Below, one piece after another: positions 26,188 to 37,082 of a stretch of DNA of 64,000 nucleotides. Made by a program: the position numbers and the translations under genes. The notes below the pieces were generated by a model that saw only the letters and a list, made by a program, of their open reading frames with translations, did not search any database and was not told the DNA's origin. The DNA comes from Citrifermentans bremense (GTDB taxonomy: Bacteria; Desulfobacterota; Desulfuromonadia; Geobacterales; Geobacteraceae), in the NCBI RefSeq assembly GCF_014218275.1, contig NZ_AP023213.1:3202001-3266000 (forward strand). The letters are read 5' to 3'. How positions within the stretch are numbered: the stretch's first letter is position 1; every line of letters starts with the position of its first letter.

Positions 26188-27279
26188 TTAGGCGGCTTCC
26201 TCGTGGGAGACCACAGCCGTTTCGGCGAAAAGCTCATCGAAAATCTCCTGCACGGTCTCGATTCGATTCGCTTTGTAGGCGTTGGTACCGCAGAAAATCA
26301 GGCCGCTGTCGACCTCGCCGCGCTGCGCACGGTCAAGGGACCTAACAATGCAGAAACGCTCGCCGCTTTCCTTGTAGGAACACTTCTTCAGGCAGCCGTG
26401 GCTGCAGGAGGAGGCGCGGTCCCGATCGTAGTCGATGATCCCCTGCTGGTTGGTCAGAATGGCGCGCCCGGGAAGGCCCGCCGGGCTCATGATGAGACCG
26501 ATGTCCTCCTTCTTGCAGTCCAGGTAGGCCTGCTTGAAGGCGTCGTCGGCGTCGCACTCCACGGTGGTGACGAAGCGGCTCGCCATCTGCACCCCGTCCG
26601 CCCCTTCGGCCAGGGCATGCAGCACGTCGGCGCGGTCCCAGATCCCGCCGGCGGCGATAATCGGGATGTCGAGGTTGTACTCGGTGCGGAAGAACTCCTT
26701 GACGCCGCGCACGGTTTCGTACTGGTCATAATCACCGTTACCGATGTTTTCTATCTTTTCGCCCAGGTGACCGCCGGCGGTGTCGGGGTCCTCAACGACC
26801 ACGGCGTCCGGGAGGCGGTTGTAGGCCTTGTCCCATTTCTTGGCGATCAGTTGCGCGGCGCGCACCGAGGAGACGATCGGGATCAGCGCCACGTCGGGAG
26901 CGTGAGCGGTAAGTCCCGGCAGGGTCAGAGGGAGTCCGGCGCCGCATACCAGCACCTTGGCGCCACCCTCGACGGCTGCGACGACCAGTTCCTCGAAATC
27001 GGTGAGGGCGACCATCACGTTGACGCCGATGATGCCGTCGGGTGCGATCTCGTAGGCCTTGCGCAGCTCCTCCTTGAGAGCGAGGGAACTGTTCTTGAGG
27101 TAGTTCGAACCGTTGAAAAACTCGCTGTTCAGGACGATGCCGGGTGAAGCGACCAGGCCAACCCCTCCGCACTTGGCTACGTGCCCCGCGAGAGATCCTG
27201 CCGAAATGCGCACTCCCATGCCGCCCTGGATGAGCGGGTAGCGTGCCTCGTGTTTTCCTATGCGTAACGGTTTAAACAT
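26188..27279 (-). CDS. NPD-family flavin oxidoreductase (nitronate monooxygenase / FabK-like)
   Basis: The ATG at 27279 has CAGGAGG upstream, giving 363 aa. The TIM-barrel FMN protein begins with IQGGMGVRISAGSLAGHVA and has IIAAGGIWDRADVLHALAEGADGVQMASRF, the phosphate-binding part of the family. A Cys-rich segment (SSCSHGCLKKCSYKESGERFC) near residue 300 is not part of standard nitronate monooxygenases and could bind metal. Members include nitronate monooxygenases, FabK enoyl-ACP reductases and PfaD; the exact substrate cannot be fixed. Confidence 0.83.
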   Translation of the reverse strand: MFKPLRIGKHEARYPLIQGGMGVRISAGSLAGHVAKCGGVGLVASPGIVLNSEFFNGSNYLKNSSLALKEELRKAYEIAPDGIIGVNVMVALTDFEELVVAAVEGGAKVLVCGAGLPLTLPGLTAHAPDVALIPIVSSVRAAQLIAKKWDKAYNRLPDAVVVEDPDTAGGHLGEKIENIGNGDYDQYETVRGVKEFFRTEYNLDIPIIAAGGIWDRADVLHALAEGADGVQMASRFVTTVECDADDAFKQAYLDCKKEDIGLIMSPAGLPGRAILTNQQGIIDYDRDRASSCSHGCLKKCSYKESGERFCIVRSLDRAQRGEVDSGLIFCGTNAYKANRIETVQEIFDELFAETAVVSHEEAA

Positions 27280-27423
27280 GTCTTCCCTCCTGATCTGGAC
27301 CAGCACGTTTACACATTACCAGAGAACGGTGTTTGCTTTTGTAATAGTAATGTAAAACGAAGCCCCTCACCGCCAATGAGATACCCCTTGCAAAAACGGA
27401 CCTGCGATGCTACAGGTGGGTGC

Positions 27424-28380
27424 ATGAAATCTCAAAGAAAACTCTCCAACCCGTTGATTGCACTGATAGGAATCCAGTTGATCTGGGTGGTCATGGTGAT
27501 CTCCTGGGTCTACTGGTTCGTGGGCCGCAACAAGGAGTTCCGGCAGCTGGCGTTGCGCTACAAGCCCGAGCTCGTGGCCCAAGGGGTGGAGTGGCTGGTA
27601 CTGGTCGAAGGACTCTTGATGCTGGTCGCCGTTCTCGTCGGCGTCTACGTCATCTTCCTGTACTGGCGACGCCAGGCGAAGCTCTACCTGCAGCAGCGCA
27701 ATTACATCTCGCAGCTCACCCACGAGCTCAAGTCGCCGCTCGCCTCGATCCAGCTGCACCTGGAGACGGTGAAACTGAGGGACCTCCCCAAGGAGAAGCT
27801 GGACGGCTTCATCGACACCATGCTCTCGGACACGGACCGACTCAACGTGCTCATCAGCAACCTGCTGATGGCGACCAGGATCGAGTTTCGCCAGCTGGGA
27901 GAAAAGGCCCAAAAGACTGATTTTTCAGCGTTCGTCACCGAATACCTGGAGGGTAAGCGGGCGGAACTGCCGGAAGGAGGACGCCTCACCCTGGAGGTGG
28001 AACCGGGGATCTCGGCGGTCATCGACGTCGAGGGGATGGAGATGGCGCTTCGAAACCTGTTGGAAAATGCCCTGCTCTACTCGCCGGTATCCCCCGAGAT
28101 ACGTGTTTCGCTGCGGCGCAGCGGGAAGCAGTGCCTGCTCGACTTCCAGGACAACGGCAAGGGGCTCAAAAAGAGCGAGCTGAACAAGATCTTCGAGATG
28201 TTCTACCGGGTGCGCACCCCCGGGGAAAACATACGCGGGACGGGTCTTGGCCTCTACATCGTGAAGTCGGTGGTGAACGCCCACGGCGGCAAGATCGCCG
28301 TCAGCAGCGAGGGACTCGGCAAGGGGTGCACCTTCCACATCGCGCTGCCGCTTTCCGGCGGTCAGCAGCAACGAGGTTAG
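27424..28380 (+). CDS. sensor histidine kinase
   Basis: The 318-aa protein has two membrane segments (residues about 10-32 and 58-80) around a short periplasmic part. The H-box LTHELKSPLASIQ, N-box LLENALLYS, G1 DNGKGL and G2 GTGLGLYIVK are all intact. Start at 27424 follows AGGTGG; an upstream in-frame start at 27376 is less likely. The response regulator begins 4 bases after its stop. The signal is not predictable, as the sensor loop is only about 25 residues. Confidence 0.92.
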   Translation: MKSQRKLSNPLIALIGIQLIWVVMVISWVYWFVGRNKEFRQLALRYKPELVAQGVEWLVLVEGLLMLVAVLVGVYVIFLYWRRQAKLYLQQRNYISQLTHELKSPLASIQLHLETVKLRDLPKEKLDGFIDTMLSDTDRLNVLISNLLMATRIEFRQLGEKAQKTDFSAFVTEYLEGKRAELPEGGRLTLEVEPGISAVIDVEGMEMALRNLLENALLYSPVSPEIRVSLRRSGKQCLLDFQDNGKGLKKSELNKIFEMFYRVRTPGENIRGTGLGLYIVKSVVNAHGGKIAVSSEGLGKGCTFHIALPLSGGQQQRG

Positions 28381-28384
28381 CGGC

Positions 28385-29089
28385 ATGGCGGGAGAGAAGC
28401 CACAAATACTCCTGGTCGAGGACGAGATGCACCTGGCGCGGGGCATCACCTTCAACCTGGAGCAGGAAGGTTACCTGGTAAGCCACGTGGAAAGCGGCGA
28501 AGAGGCGCTGGAGAAAGTGAAGGTCGAGAAATTCGACCTCATTATCCTGGACGTCATGCTCCCGGGGATCGGCGGGTTTGAGGTATGCGAGAAAATACGG
28601 GCGCTGGACTCCAGGGTGCCGGTGCTGATGCTGACCGCGCGTTCCGCCGAAAGCGACCGCATCTACGGCCTGGCGGCCGGCGCCGACGACTACCTCATCA
28701 AGCCCTTCAACCTGAAGGAGTTCCTGCTGAGAGTATCGGGGATGCTGAGGCGCTCGGCCTGGTATCGCCCGGAGCCGGTGGAGGAAGGTTACCGCTTCGG
28801 CGACAACGAGGTCTTCCTCCTCTCCTACCGGGCGCGGACCCGGCAGGGGGAGATCGACCTGACCGACCTGGAGGTGCGCATGCTCTCCCTGTTCTTTCAC
28901 CGGGAGGGGGAGGCGATCCCGCGCGGGGTGATCCTGGAGAACGTCTGGGGCTACTCGACCGACGCCGAGACCAGGACGCTCGACAACTTCATCGTGAGGC
29001 TGCGGAAGTATTTCGAGCCTGAGCCATCCCGCCCCATCTTCTTCCAGACCGTGCGCGGGGTAGGCTACCGGTTCAGCAGGAACCCTTAG
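28385..29089 (+). CDS. OmpR-family response regulator
   Basis: The 234-aa protein has a receiver domain with phospho-acceptor Asp in LIILDVMLPG, the Lys in KPFNLKEF, and a C-terminal winged helix ending VRGVGYRFSRNP. It pairs with the kinase just upstream. Target genes are not evident in the window. Confidence 0.93.
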   Translation: MAGEKPQILLVEDEMHLARGITFNLEQEGYLVSHVESGEEALEKVKVEKFDLIILDVMLPGIGGFEVCEKIRALDSRVPVLMLTARSAESDRIYGLAAGADDYLIKPFNLKEFLLRVSGMLRRSAWYRPEPVEEGYRFGDNEVFLLSYRARTRQGEIDLTDLEVRMLSLFFHREGEAIPRGVILENVWGYSTDAETRTLDNFIVRLRKYFEPEPSRPIFFQTVRGVGYRFSRNP

Positions 29090-29127
29090 CGCCAGCAATC
29101 CCCACCAAAGGGGGAGCGTCGCCAGCA

Positions 29128-29166
29128 ATCTCCCTCCCCAGGAGGGGGAGGGTCGGGGTGGGGGAA
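29128..29166. repeat. dispersed G-rich palindrome, family B copy
   Basis: ATCTCCCTCCCCAGGAGGGGGAGGGTCGGGGTGGGG follows a shorter degenerate unit (CCAGCAATCCCCACCAAAGGGGGAGCG, 29092-29118). Both lie between the response regulator and metK. Confidence 0.6.
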
Positions 29167-29200
29167 AGACAAAGGAAAGCCGCCGTTATGAGGAAAACGC

Positions 29201-29235
29201 AAAAGGGCCCTCCGGAAAACCGGAGGGCCCTTTTT
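29201..29235. terminator. bidirectional Rho-independent terminator
   Basis: AAAAGGGCCCTCCGG-AAAA-CCGGAGGGCCCTTTTT is a 15-bp perfect stem with A and T runs on either side. It separates the convergent two-component operon and metK. Confidence 0.92.
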
Positions 29236-29255
29236 GGTTATAGCCGCCGCAGCTG

Positions 29256-30425
29256 TTACAGTCCGGCTTTTTCCCTGATGATGGCAGCCTTGTCGGTGCG
29301 CTCCCAGGTGAACTCGGGGAGTTCGCGGCCGAAATGGCCGTAGGCTGCGGTCTTCCTGTAGATCGGGCGCAGCAGGTCGAGCTGCTCGATGATGGCGCGC
29401 GGACGCATGTCGAACACCTCGCGCACGATCTCGGAGATGCGCTTGGACGGGATCTTCCCGGTGCCGTTGCAATCGACCATGACGGAGACCGGGTCGGCGA
29501 CGCCGATGGCGTAGGCAACCTGGACCTCGCACCTTTCGCAGACGCCCGATGCCACCAGGTTCTTCGCGACGTAACGCCCCATGTACGCGGCGGAACGGTC
29601 CACCTTGCTGGGGTCCTTGCCGGAGAACGCGCCGCCGCCGTGAGCGCCGTGCCCGCCGTAGCTGTCCACGATGATCTTGCGGCCGGTGAGGCCGCAGTCG
29701 CCCATCGGGCCGCCAATGACGAAACGGCCGGTCGGGTTGATCAGGAACTTGGTGTTGGCGTCCATCAGGTTGGCCGGGATGATCTTCTTCACGACTTCCT
29801 CGATGATCCCTTCCTTGATCATCTCGTAGGAGACCTCAGGGGAGTGCTGCGAGGAGATGACCACCGTGTCGACGTGCACCGGCTTGTCGTCGATGTACTG
29901 GATGGAAACCTGGGACTTGGAGTCGGGACGCAGGAAATCGAGGACGCCGGTCTTGCGGACGTCGGCAAGACGCGCCACCAGCTTGTGGGCCAAAAGGATC
30001 GACATCGGCATCAGCTCGGGAGTCTCGTTGCAGGCGAAACCGAACATGAGGCCCTGGTCCCCTGCTCCTTGCTCCTTGAACATCCCCTCGCCCTCGGTGA
30101 CACCCTGTGCGATGTCCGGGGACTGCTTATCGATAGAAGTGAGAACGGCACAGGTTTCCCAATCGAAGCCCATTGCCGAGTCGTTGTAGCCTATCTCGCG
30201 GATGGTCTCGCGGACGATCTTGGGGTAGTCAATTATGGCGTTGGTAGTGATCTCGCCGGCAATGACCGCCATGCCTGTCGTTACCATCGTTTCGCAGGCT
30301 ACCCGTGACTTGGGGTCCTGTGTGAGGATGGCATCCAGAATGGCGTCGGATACCTGGTCCGCGACCTTATCCGGATGACCTTCAGAGACAGACTCGGAGG
30401 TAAAAATAAAATCCTTCATTTCCAT
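29256..30425 (-). CDS. metK: S-adenosylmethionine synthase MetK
   Basis: The 389-aa product has [27 protein letters not shown] and [19 protein letters not shown], the three MetK signatures. It makes SAM from methionine and ATP. It belongs to the same SAM cycle as ahcY and sahR 4-6 kb away. A strong promoter with a 17-base spacer lies upstream. Confidence 0.97.
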   Translation of the reverse strand: MEMKDFIFTSESVSEGHPDKVADQVSDAILDAILTQDPKSRVACETMVTTGMAVIAGEITTNAIIDYPKIVRETIREIGYNDSAMGFDWETCAVLTSIDKQSPDIAQGVTEGEGMFKEQGAGDQGLMFGFACNETPELMPMSILLAHKLVARLADVRKTGVLDFLRPDSKSQVSIQYIDDKPVHVDTVVISSQHSPEVSYEMIKEGIIEEVVKKIIPANLMDANTKFLINPTGRFVIGGPMGDCGLTGRKIIVDSYGGHGAHGGGAFSGKDPSKVDRSAAYMGRYVAKNLVASGVCERCEVQVAYAIGVADPVSVMVDCNGTGKIPSKRISEIVREVFDMRPRAIIEQLDLLRPIYRKTAAYGHFGRELPEFTWERTDKAAIIREKAGL

Positions 30426-30477
30426 GCAGTAAAAACCCCCCTTACGATATGTGCAGCAGGTAGCCTAAAACTGGGGA

Positions 30478-30506
30478 ATTGTATAGTTGTCAATTCTCTT
30501 TGTCAA
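30478..30506 (-). promoter_or_regulatory. sigma-70 promoter of metK
   Basis: On the minus strand TTGACA (30501-30506), a 17-base spacer and TACAAT (30478-30483) give a near-consensus promoter, with the transcript start about 45 bases before the metK ATG. The TTGACAA core is repeated in tandem (AATTGACAAAGAGAATTGACAA). Confidence 0.75.
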
Positions 30507-30562
30507 TAATTAAATAGGGCAAATTTCAACCCTTTGGAGCCGAAAGGCAGAGGGAAAAAGTT

Positions 30563-30587
30563 TATTAATTGATTCAAAGAATTAATA
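30563..30587. promoter_or_regulatory. AT-rich inverted repeat between metK and lipoprotein gene
   Basis: TATTAATT-GATTCAAAG-AATTAATA is a perfect 8-bp inverted repeat. It overlaps the -35 box of the plus-strand promoter at 30569, so it could be an operator. Confidence 0.4.
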
Positions 30588-30596
30588 GGATACAAT
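30569..30596 (+). promoter_or_regulatory. sigma-70 promoter of the lipoprotein gene
   Basis: TTGATT (30569-30574), a 16-base spacer and TACAAT (30591-30596) precede the lipoprotein gene with a leader of about 115 bases. Confidence 0.55.
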
Positions 30597-30719
30597 CTGC
30601 CGTTATCTAGTCCCTTACCGCATACAGGGCGATTTCAACTGACGCAAATCGACACTACGTGCTCCTGCTGCCAGACTCCTCTTAAAGTTTTGACAGCGGG
30701 AGACCAAGGGAGAGGGGGA

Positions 30720-31229
30720 ATGATGAGAGTATTGGTTTTGCTGCTTCTTTGCGCACTCATCGCCGGCTGCGGTTCCTCAGGCTCAACGGGAGGAAACGGC
30801 ACAGATGGAAACGTCCTTGTGCCACAGCCAACACCCGCCCCGGTCCAGGTTGTGATCAGCACCAGCGGTCCCGCCCCCGACACGGTGCTCTATGCGGCGC
30901 AGTTCACGCTGGCCCTTCCCAGGGTGTTGACAGTCCCCGGCACAGCCGGCGAGCTGCTGTCGCCCGGCGTGCTGCAACCGGCGCTTGGCGGCAGTTTCGC
31001 CGGAGCAGGCTTGGTAGACGCAGGCGCGCAACCGGGACAAGTGCTGCTGGTCAATATCTCCCGCCACGGCGGATTCACCGTCGGCCCCCTGGCCACGCTG
31101 AACTGTACCCTTGCTCCCGGCGCCGGGGTCGCCTCCTCGGAAATCGTCCTCTCCGGCTTTTCCGCGCGGGACTCAAACGGCGCTCCCATCGCCGGCATCG
31201 TCCCCCACCTCGCCCTTAAAACGCAATGA
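30720..31229 (+). CDS. secreted lipoprotein, possible cohesin-like beta domain
   Basis: ATGATG at 30720/30723 follows a GGGAGAGGGGG stretch. The 169-aa product has a lipoprotein signal with lipobox LIAGC at residues 17-21, then a Gly/Ser/Asn linker. A single domain of about 120 residues alternates hydrophobic and polar residues and ends with a GLATLNCTL-like stretch. The strand pattern resembles cohesin/Ig-like folds of surface proteins; this is a loose resemblance. The gene stands alone with its own promoter. Confidence 0.7.
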   Translation: MMRVLVLLLLCALIAGCGSSGSTGGNGTDGNVLVPQPTPAPVQVVISTSGPAPDTVLYAAQFTLALPRVLTVPGTAGELLSPGVLQPALGGSFAGAGLVDAGAQPGQVLLVNISRHGGFTVGPLATLNCTLAPGAGVASSEIVLSGFSARDSNGAPIAGIVPHLALKTQ

Positions 31230-31263
31230 GCGGCTGACGGAAAAACCGCCAGCCGCTCACGTT
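31227..31263. terminator. hairpin terminator between lipoprotein and ppiB
   Basis: TGAGCGGCTG pairs with CAGCCGCTCA between convergent genes; T runs are short on both sides, so efficiency is uncertain. Confidence 0.5.
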
Positions 31264-31292
31264 TGCCGCTGCAAGAGAGCCTGCCGCCCTCG

Positions 31293-31811
31293 CTACTCTT
31301 CGATAAGCCTGATGGAGTTGATGAACACCGGCTCGACCGGCACATCCTGGTGCCCCGCCTTATTGCCGGTCTTGACCTCACGAATGGCGTCGACCACGTC
31401 CATCCCTTCGATCACCTGGGCGAAAACCGCGTAGCCGAAACGGTCCGGGGTCTTGCCGGCGTGGTCGAGGAACGCGTTGTCCACTACGTTGATGAAGAAC
31501 TGCGAGGTAGCGCTGTCCACAACCGAGGTCCTGGCCATGGCGAGGGTGCCGCGGACGTTCTTGAGACCGTTGGTGGCTTCGTTCTTGATGGCGAACTTGG
31601 TCTTCTTCGGCTGCATGCTCTCGTCCAGACCGCCCCCCTGCACCATGAAGTTCTTGATCACGCGGTGGAAGATGGTGCCGTCGTAGTAGGAGTCCTTGAC
31701 GTAGGAGAGGAAGTTGCGAACAGAAATGGGTGCCTTGTCCTTGAAGAGTTCGATCTTGACGTTGCCCATCGAGGTCTCCATGAGGACCACGGGATTCTTT
31801 TCTTCAGTCAT
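31293..31811 (-). CDS. ppiB: cyclophilin-type peptidyl-prolyl isomerase
   Basis: The 172-aa protein has FHRVIKNFMVQGG, the active-site FxxxxxFxxQGG of cyclophilins, and TSQFFINVVDN. It lacks a signal peptide, so it acts in the cytoplasm on proline bonds during protein folding. A GGAG site precedes the ATG. Confidence 0.93.
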   Translation of the reverse strand: MTEEKNPVVLMETSMGNVKIELFKDKAPISVRNFLSYVKDSYYDGTIFHRVIKNFMVQGGGLDESMQPKKTKFAIKNEATNGLKNVRGTLAMARTSVVDSATSQFFINVVDNAFLDHAGKTPDRFGYAVFAQVIEGMDVVDAIREVKTGNKAGHQDVPVEPVFINSIRLIEE

Positions 31812-31908
31812 TGCTATTACTCCTTTTTATTTTGATTTATGACCAGTCATTGCAGTTGCAGTCTTCAATACCATACAACCACGGCCGGTGGAAACTTTTT
31901 CCTCAAAG

Positions 31909-31936
31909 TTGACGCGCTGAAGCTTGACGGTAATAT
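31909..31936 (+). promoter_or_regulatory. sigma-70 promoter of the peroxiredoxin gene
   Basis: TTGACG (31909-31914), a 16-base spacer and TAATAT (31931-31936) lie 70 bases before the start codon. Confidence 0.55.
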
Positions 31937-32005
31937 GTAGCGACCACGAGTGTAACAGACCGAAACGAAACGGCAGCAGTCAGCCCATTTTAACAGGAGA
32001 AATTG

Positions 32006-32638
32006 ATGCGATTAACCAGTTTCATGTTGTTGGCGGCACTAGCTATCTCAATCGTCACGACCCCTTTCCCTTCGGCTGCGGCGGAGCTGCAGACGCAACA
32101 GGTGGCCAAGGTGGGAGAACCCGCTCCCGATTTCACGCTGGAAGCCTGGGTAGGGACCGCCCCGGACAAGGAATTCAAGCAGATCAGCCTGAAGGAACTG
32201 CGTGGCAAGTGGGTCGTGCTCTTCTTCTATCCCATGGACTTCACCTTCGTTTGCCCCACCGAGATCAAGGGATTCAACGACGCCCTGGCACAGTTCGAGA
32301 AGCTGGACGCCGTGGTCTTGGGCGCCTCTACCGACAGCAAGTTCTCGCACCTCGCCTGGGTGAAGCGCGGCGACCTGGGGGCCCTTGGGTATCCGTTGCT
32401 CTCGGACATCAAGAAGGAGACCGCACGGAAGTACGGCTGCCTCGATGAAAAGGACGGGGTCGCGCTGCGCGCGCTCTACATCATCGACCCGCAGGGGGTG
32501 CTGCAGTACCAGGTGGTGCACAACCTGGATGTCGGGAGGAGCGTGGATGAGACGCTGCGCGTGCTGGAAGCGCTGCAGACCGGCTCGCTCTGCCCGCTGG
32601 GGTGGAAACCCGGTCAGAAAACCCTGGGAAAACCTTAA
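32006..32638 (+). CDS. exported typical 2-Cys peroxiredoxin (AhpC/Prx1)
   Basis: The ATG at 32006 follows AGGAGA, giving 210 aa. A Sec signal peptide (hydrophobic residues 5-22, PSAAA cleavage region) precedes the peroxiredoxin domain. The peroxidatic Cys83 sits in DFTFVCPTEI and the resolving Cys196 in LCPLGWKPG, so this is a typical 2-Cys AhpC-like enzyme. Most members are cytoplasmic; this one appears periplasmic, where an exported reductant would be needed. No reductase gene adjoins it. Confidence 0.88.
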   Translation: MRLTSFMLLAALAISIVTTPFPSAAAELQTQQVAKVGEPAPDFTLEAWVGTAPDKEFKQISLKELRGKWVVLFFYPMDFTFVCPTEIKGFNDALAQFEKLDAVVLGASTDSKFSHLAWVKRGDLGALGYPLLSDIKKETARKYGCLDEKDGVALRALYIIDPQGVLQYQVVHNLDVGRSVDETLRVLEALQTGSLCPLGWKPGQKTLGKP

Positions 32639-32696
32639 AACCAAAACCGTGGGCAAGGAGACGTAATTGCCCGCGAAGCGCTGCGCCAGGCCTGAC

Positions 32697-32737
32697 GTTC
32701 CCCCCTTTGCGGAGGGGGGACAGGGGGGATTTTGCCT
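32697..32737. repeat. dispersed palindrome, family A copy 3
   Basis: TTCCCCCCTTTGCGGAGGGGGGACAGGGGGGATTTTG lies between the peroxiredoxin and helicase genes. It shares the CCCCCCTTTGCG core and GACAGGGGGGATTT tail with the other copies. Confidence 0.65.
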
Positions 32738-32753
32738 CTGAGGGCGTCCGCCC

Positions 32754-34790
32754 TCACCCCATCATCGCCTTCATCTTGGCGAAGAAATCTTCCGCGCTCT
32801 TCTCGGCCTCCTCGGGGGTTACTTCCTTCACCACGCCGCTTTGCTGCACGTTCAAGACTCCACCCGGTATCTCTTCGAGAAAGCGCGACGGCACGCGCTC
32901 CTCGAGCTTGCCGTACTTCTTCCTGAACAGCGTCCGGGTCATCACGAGCTGCTGCCGCGCCCGCGTGATCCCCACGTAACAAAGGCGCCGCTCCTCGTCG
33001 ATGCTGTCGTCCTCGTAGATCGCCCGCTTGTGCGGCAGGATCTCGTCCTCCATGCCGACCAGGAACACGAAGGGGAACTCCAGCCCCTTGCTGGAATGCA
33101 GCGACATGAGCGTGACCGCGTCCTTGCCGTGCTCCTTCTTGTCTTTTCCGGAGAAGCGGTCCTCGTCCATCAGCGACACCTTCTCGATGAACCCACCCAG
33201 GGTCGCCTCGGGCACCCGTTCCTCGTAGGCCGCCATGGAGTTGATGATCTGCTCCACGTTCTCCACCTTGCGACGGGCGGCCTTCGCGTCGTCTATGGTG
33301 CGGAAGATCTCCTCTTCTATCTTCAGCTTCTCGAAAAGGGCCTTCCCCTTCTCGGCAAGCCCCCCCTCCGCCCTGAACGCTTCGGCGGCGTCCAATAGCG
33401 TGTGGTGGAAGGCGCGCACCTTATCCTTGATCACGTCGGAAATCCCCTCGACCTCCCCCACCCTGCTGAAGGCCTCGAATAGAGGGATCTCCTTTTCCAG
33501 CGACCACTGGTTGATGCGGATCACGGTGCTGTCGCCGATGCCGCGCTTGGGGAAGTTGACGATGCGCAAAAGCGCGACCTCGTCCAGCGGGTTCGCGATC
33601 ACCTTCAGGTAGGAGAGCGAATCCTTCACCTCCTTGCGCTCGAAGAACTGGGTCCCCCCCACCAGGACGTACGGGATGTCCTCGAAGCGGAGCTGCTCCT
33701 CAAAGGCGCGGCTCTGGGCGTTGGTGCGATAAAGGATGGCGAACTGGCTGTATGGGACGTCCTTTTTGTAGCGCTCCAGCTGGATCCGCTCCACGACGCT
33801 CGTCGCCTCCTCCTCGTCGTCCTGCACGATGCAGAGATCGATGAGGGGCCCTTCCCCAGATGCGGTCCAAAGCCTCTTCACCTTGCGCACCTTGTTGTTG
33901 CCGATCACGCTGTTGGCGGCTTCCAGGATATTGCCGGTGGAGCGGTAGTTCTGCTCCAGCTTGATGGTCCGGCACCCCTTGAAGTCCTTCTCGAAGTCGA
34001 GGATGTTGCCGACGTCCGCGCCGCGCCAGCCGTAGATGGACTGGTCATCGTCGCCGACGACGCAGAGGTTGCCGCACCCGGCGGCCAGAAGGTTCACCAG
34101 GAGGTATTGGGAGGAGTTGGTGTCCTGGTACTCGTCCACCATGATGTAGCGGAAACGCTCCTGCCAGTGCTTGAGGACCGGTGGATGCCGCTCCAGAAGC
34201 TCCGCCGTCAGCATGATGATGTCGTCGAAGTCGATGGCGTTGAACGCCTTCAGGGCGGACTGGTAGCGCGGGTAGACGAGCCCCGCCATCATGTCGATGT
34301 CGTCGGTCGGGTTGGGGGTGAACCTGTCCGGCGGGATCAGCTTGTTCTTCGCGCCGGAGATACGCCAGATGATGCTTTCGGCGTCGTACTTCTTGCTGTC
34401 GGTATTGACCTCGCGAACGATCTGGCGCACGAGCCCCACCTGGTCCGCGGTGGAATAGATGGAGAAGTTCTTTTTGTAGCCAAGACGCTCTATGTCCCGT
34501 TTCAGCACCCGCACGCCGAGCGAATGGAAGGTGGATAGAACGATCCCCTTGGACTGCTTGCGCCCCACGAGTTGCTCCACCCGCTCCTTCATCTCTTTCG
34601 CGGCCTTGTTGGTGAAGGTGACGGCGAGGATCTGGTCGGGGGGCACTTTCTTGTCCAGGATGAGGTGCGCGATCCGGTAGGTGATGACCCCGGTCTTGCC
34701 GGAGCCGGCGCCTGCGAGGACCAGCAGGGGCCCCTCCGTGTGCTTTACGGCGGCCAGCTGTTCGGGGTTCAATCGTGACAGGTCGAGCAT
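32754..34790 (-). CDS. UvrD/PcrA/Rep-type DNA helicase
   Basis: The ATG at 34790 (678 aa) follows GAGG; a longer upstream frame has no support. LNPEQLAAVKHTEGPLLVLA leads into Walker A GAGSGKT, with VDEYQDTN, GDDDQSIYGWRGAD, QNYRST, TLMSLHSSKGLEFPFVF and the final VGITRARQQL, all SF1A motifs in order. It unwinds DNA 3' to 5' in repair and replication restart. The C-terminal tail is shorter than in E. coli UvrD. Confidence 0.94.
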   Translation of the reverse strand: MLDLSRLNPEQLAAVKHTEGPLLVLAGAGSGKTGVITYRIAHLILDKKVPPDQILAVTFTNKAAKEMKERVEQLVGRKQSKGIVLSTFHSLGVRVLKRDIERLGYKKNFSIYSTADQVGLVRQIVREVNTDSKKYDAESIIWRISGAKNKLIPPDRFTPNPTDDIDMMAGLVYPRYQSALKAFNAIDFDDIIMLTAELLERHPPVLKHWQERFRYIMVDEYQDTNSSQYLLVNLLAAGCGNLCVVGDDDQSIYGWRGADVGNILDFEKDFKGCRTIKLEQNYRSTGNILEAANSVIGNNKVRKVKRLWTASGEGPLIDLCIVQDDEEEATSVVERIQLERYKKDVPYSQFAILYRTNAQSRAFEEQLRFEDIPYVLVGGTQFFERKEVKDSLSYLKVIANPLDEVALLRIVNFPKRGIGDSTVIRINQWSLEKEIPLFEAFSRVGEVEGISDVIKDKVRAFHHTLLDAAEAFRAEGGLAEKGKALFEKLKIEEEIFRTIDDAKAARRKVENVEQIINSMAAYEERVPEATLGGFIEKVSLMDEDRFSGKDKKEHGKDAVTLMSLHSSKGLEFPFVFLVGMEDEILPHKRAIYEDDSIDEERRLCYVGITRARQQLVMTRTLFRKKYGKLEERVPSRFLEEIPGGVLNVQQSGVVKEVTPEEAEKSAEDFFAKMKAMMG

Positions 34791-34854
34791 TGAATCCTCT
34801 TCAAAAGCGAGTACTTCCGCAGGCAAGGCGGCTGGTGCTCCCGCGGAGCGGACG

Positions 34855-34885
34855 AAAAAAGAGCCGCGACCAGGAAGGCGCGGCC
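34855..34885 (-). terminator. terminator-like hairpin in the helicase leader
   Basis: On the minus strand GCCGCG-N10-CGCGGC is followed by TCTTTTTTC, only about 65 bases before the helicase ATG. It may end an upstream transcript or attenuate the helicase message. Confidence 0.5.
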
Positions 34886-35011
34886 CAACATAGTTACCAG
34901 AACGGCAGGCCCAATGCAAGCCGCTATATCCGTCCCGGTTTCAATCGCCGCCGCGCTGTGCTATAAAGCTTCCTTCAGCGCAGGAACTCCCCTCCCCGCC
35001 CCCTCGAATAA

Positions 35012-37078
<2,067 letters not shown>

Positions 37079-37082
37079 CGTG

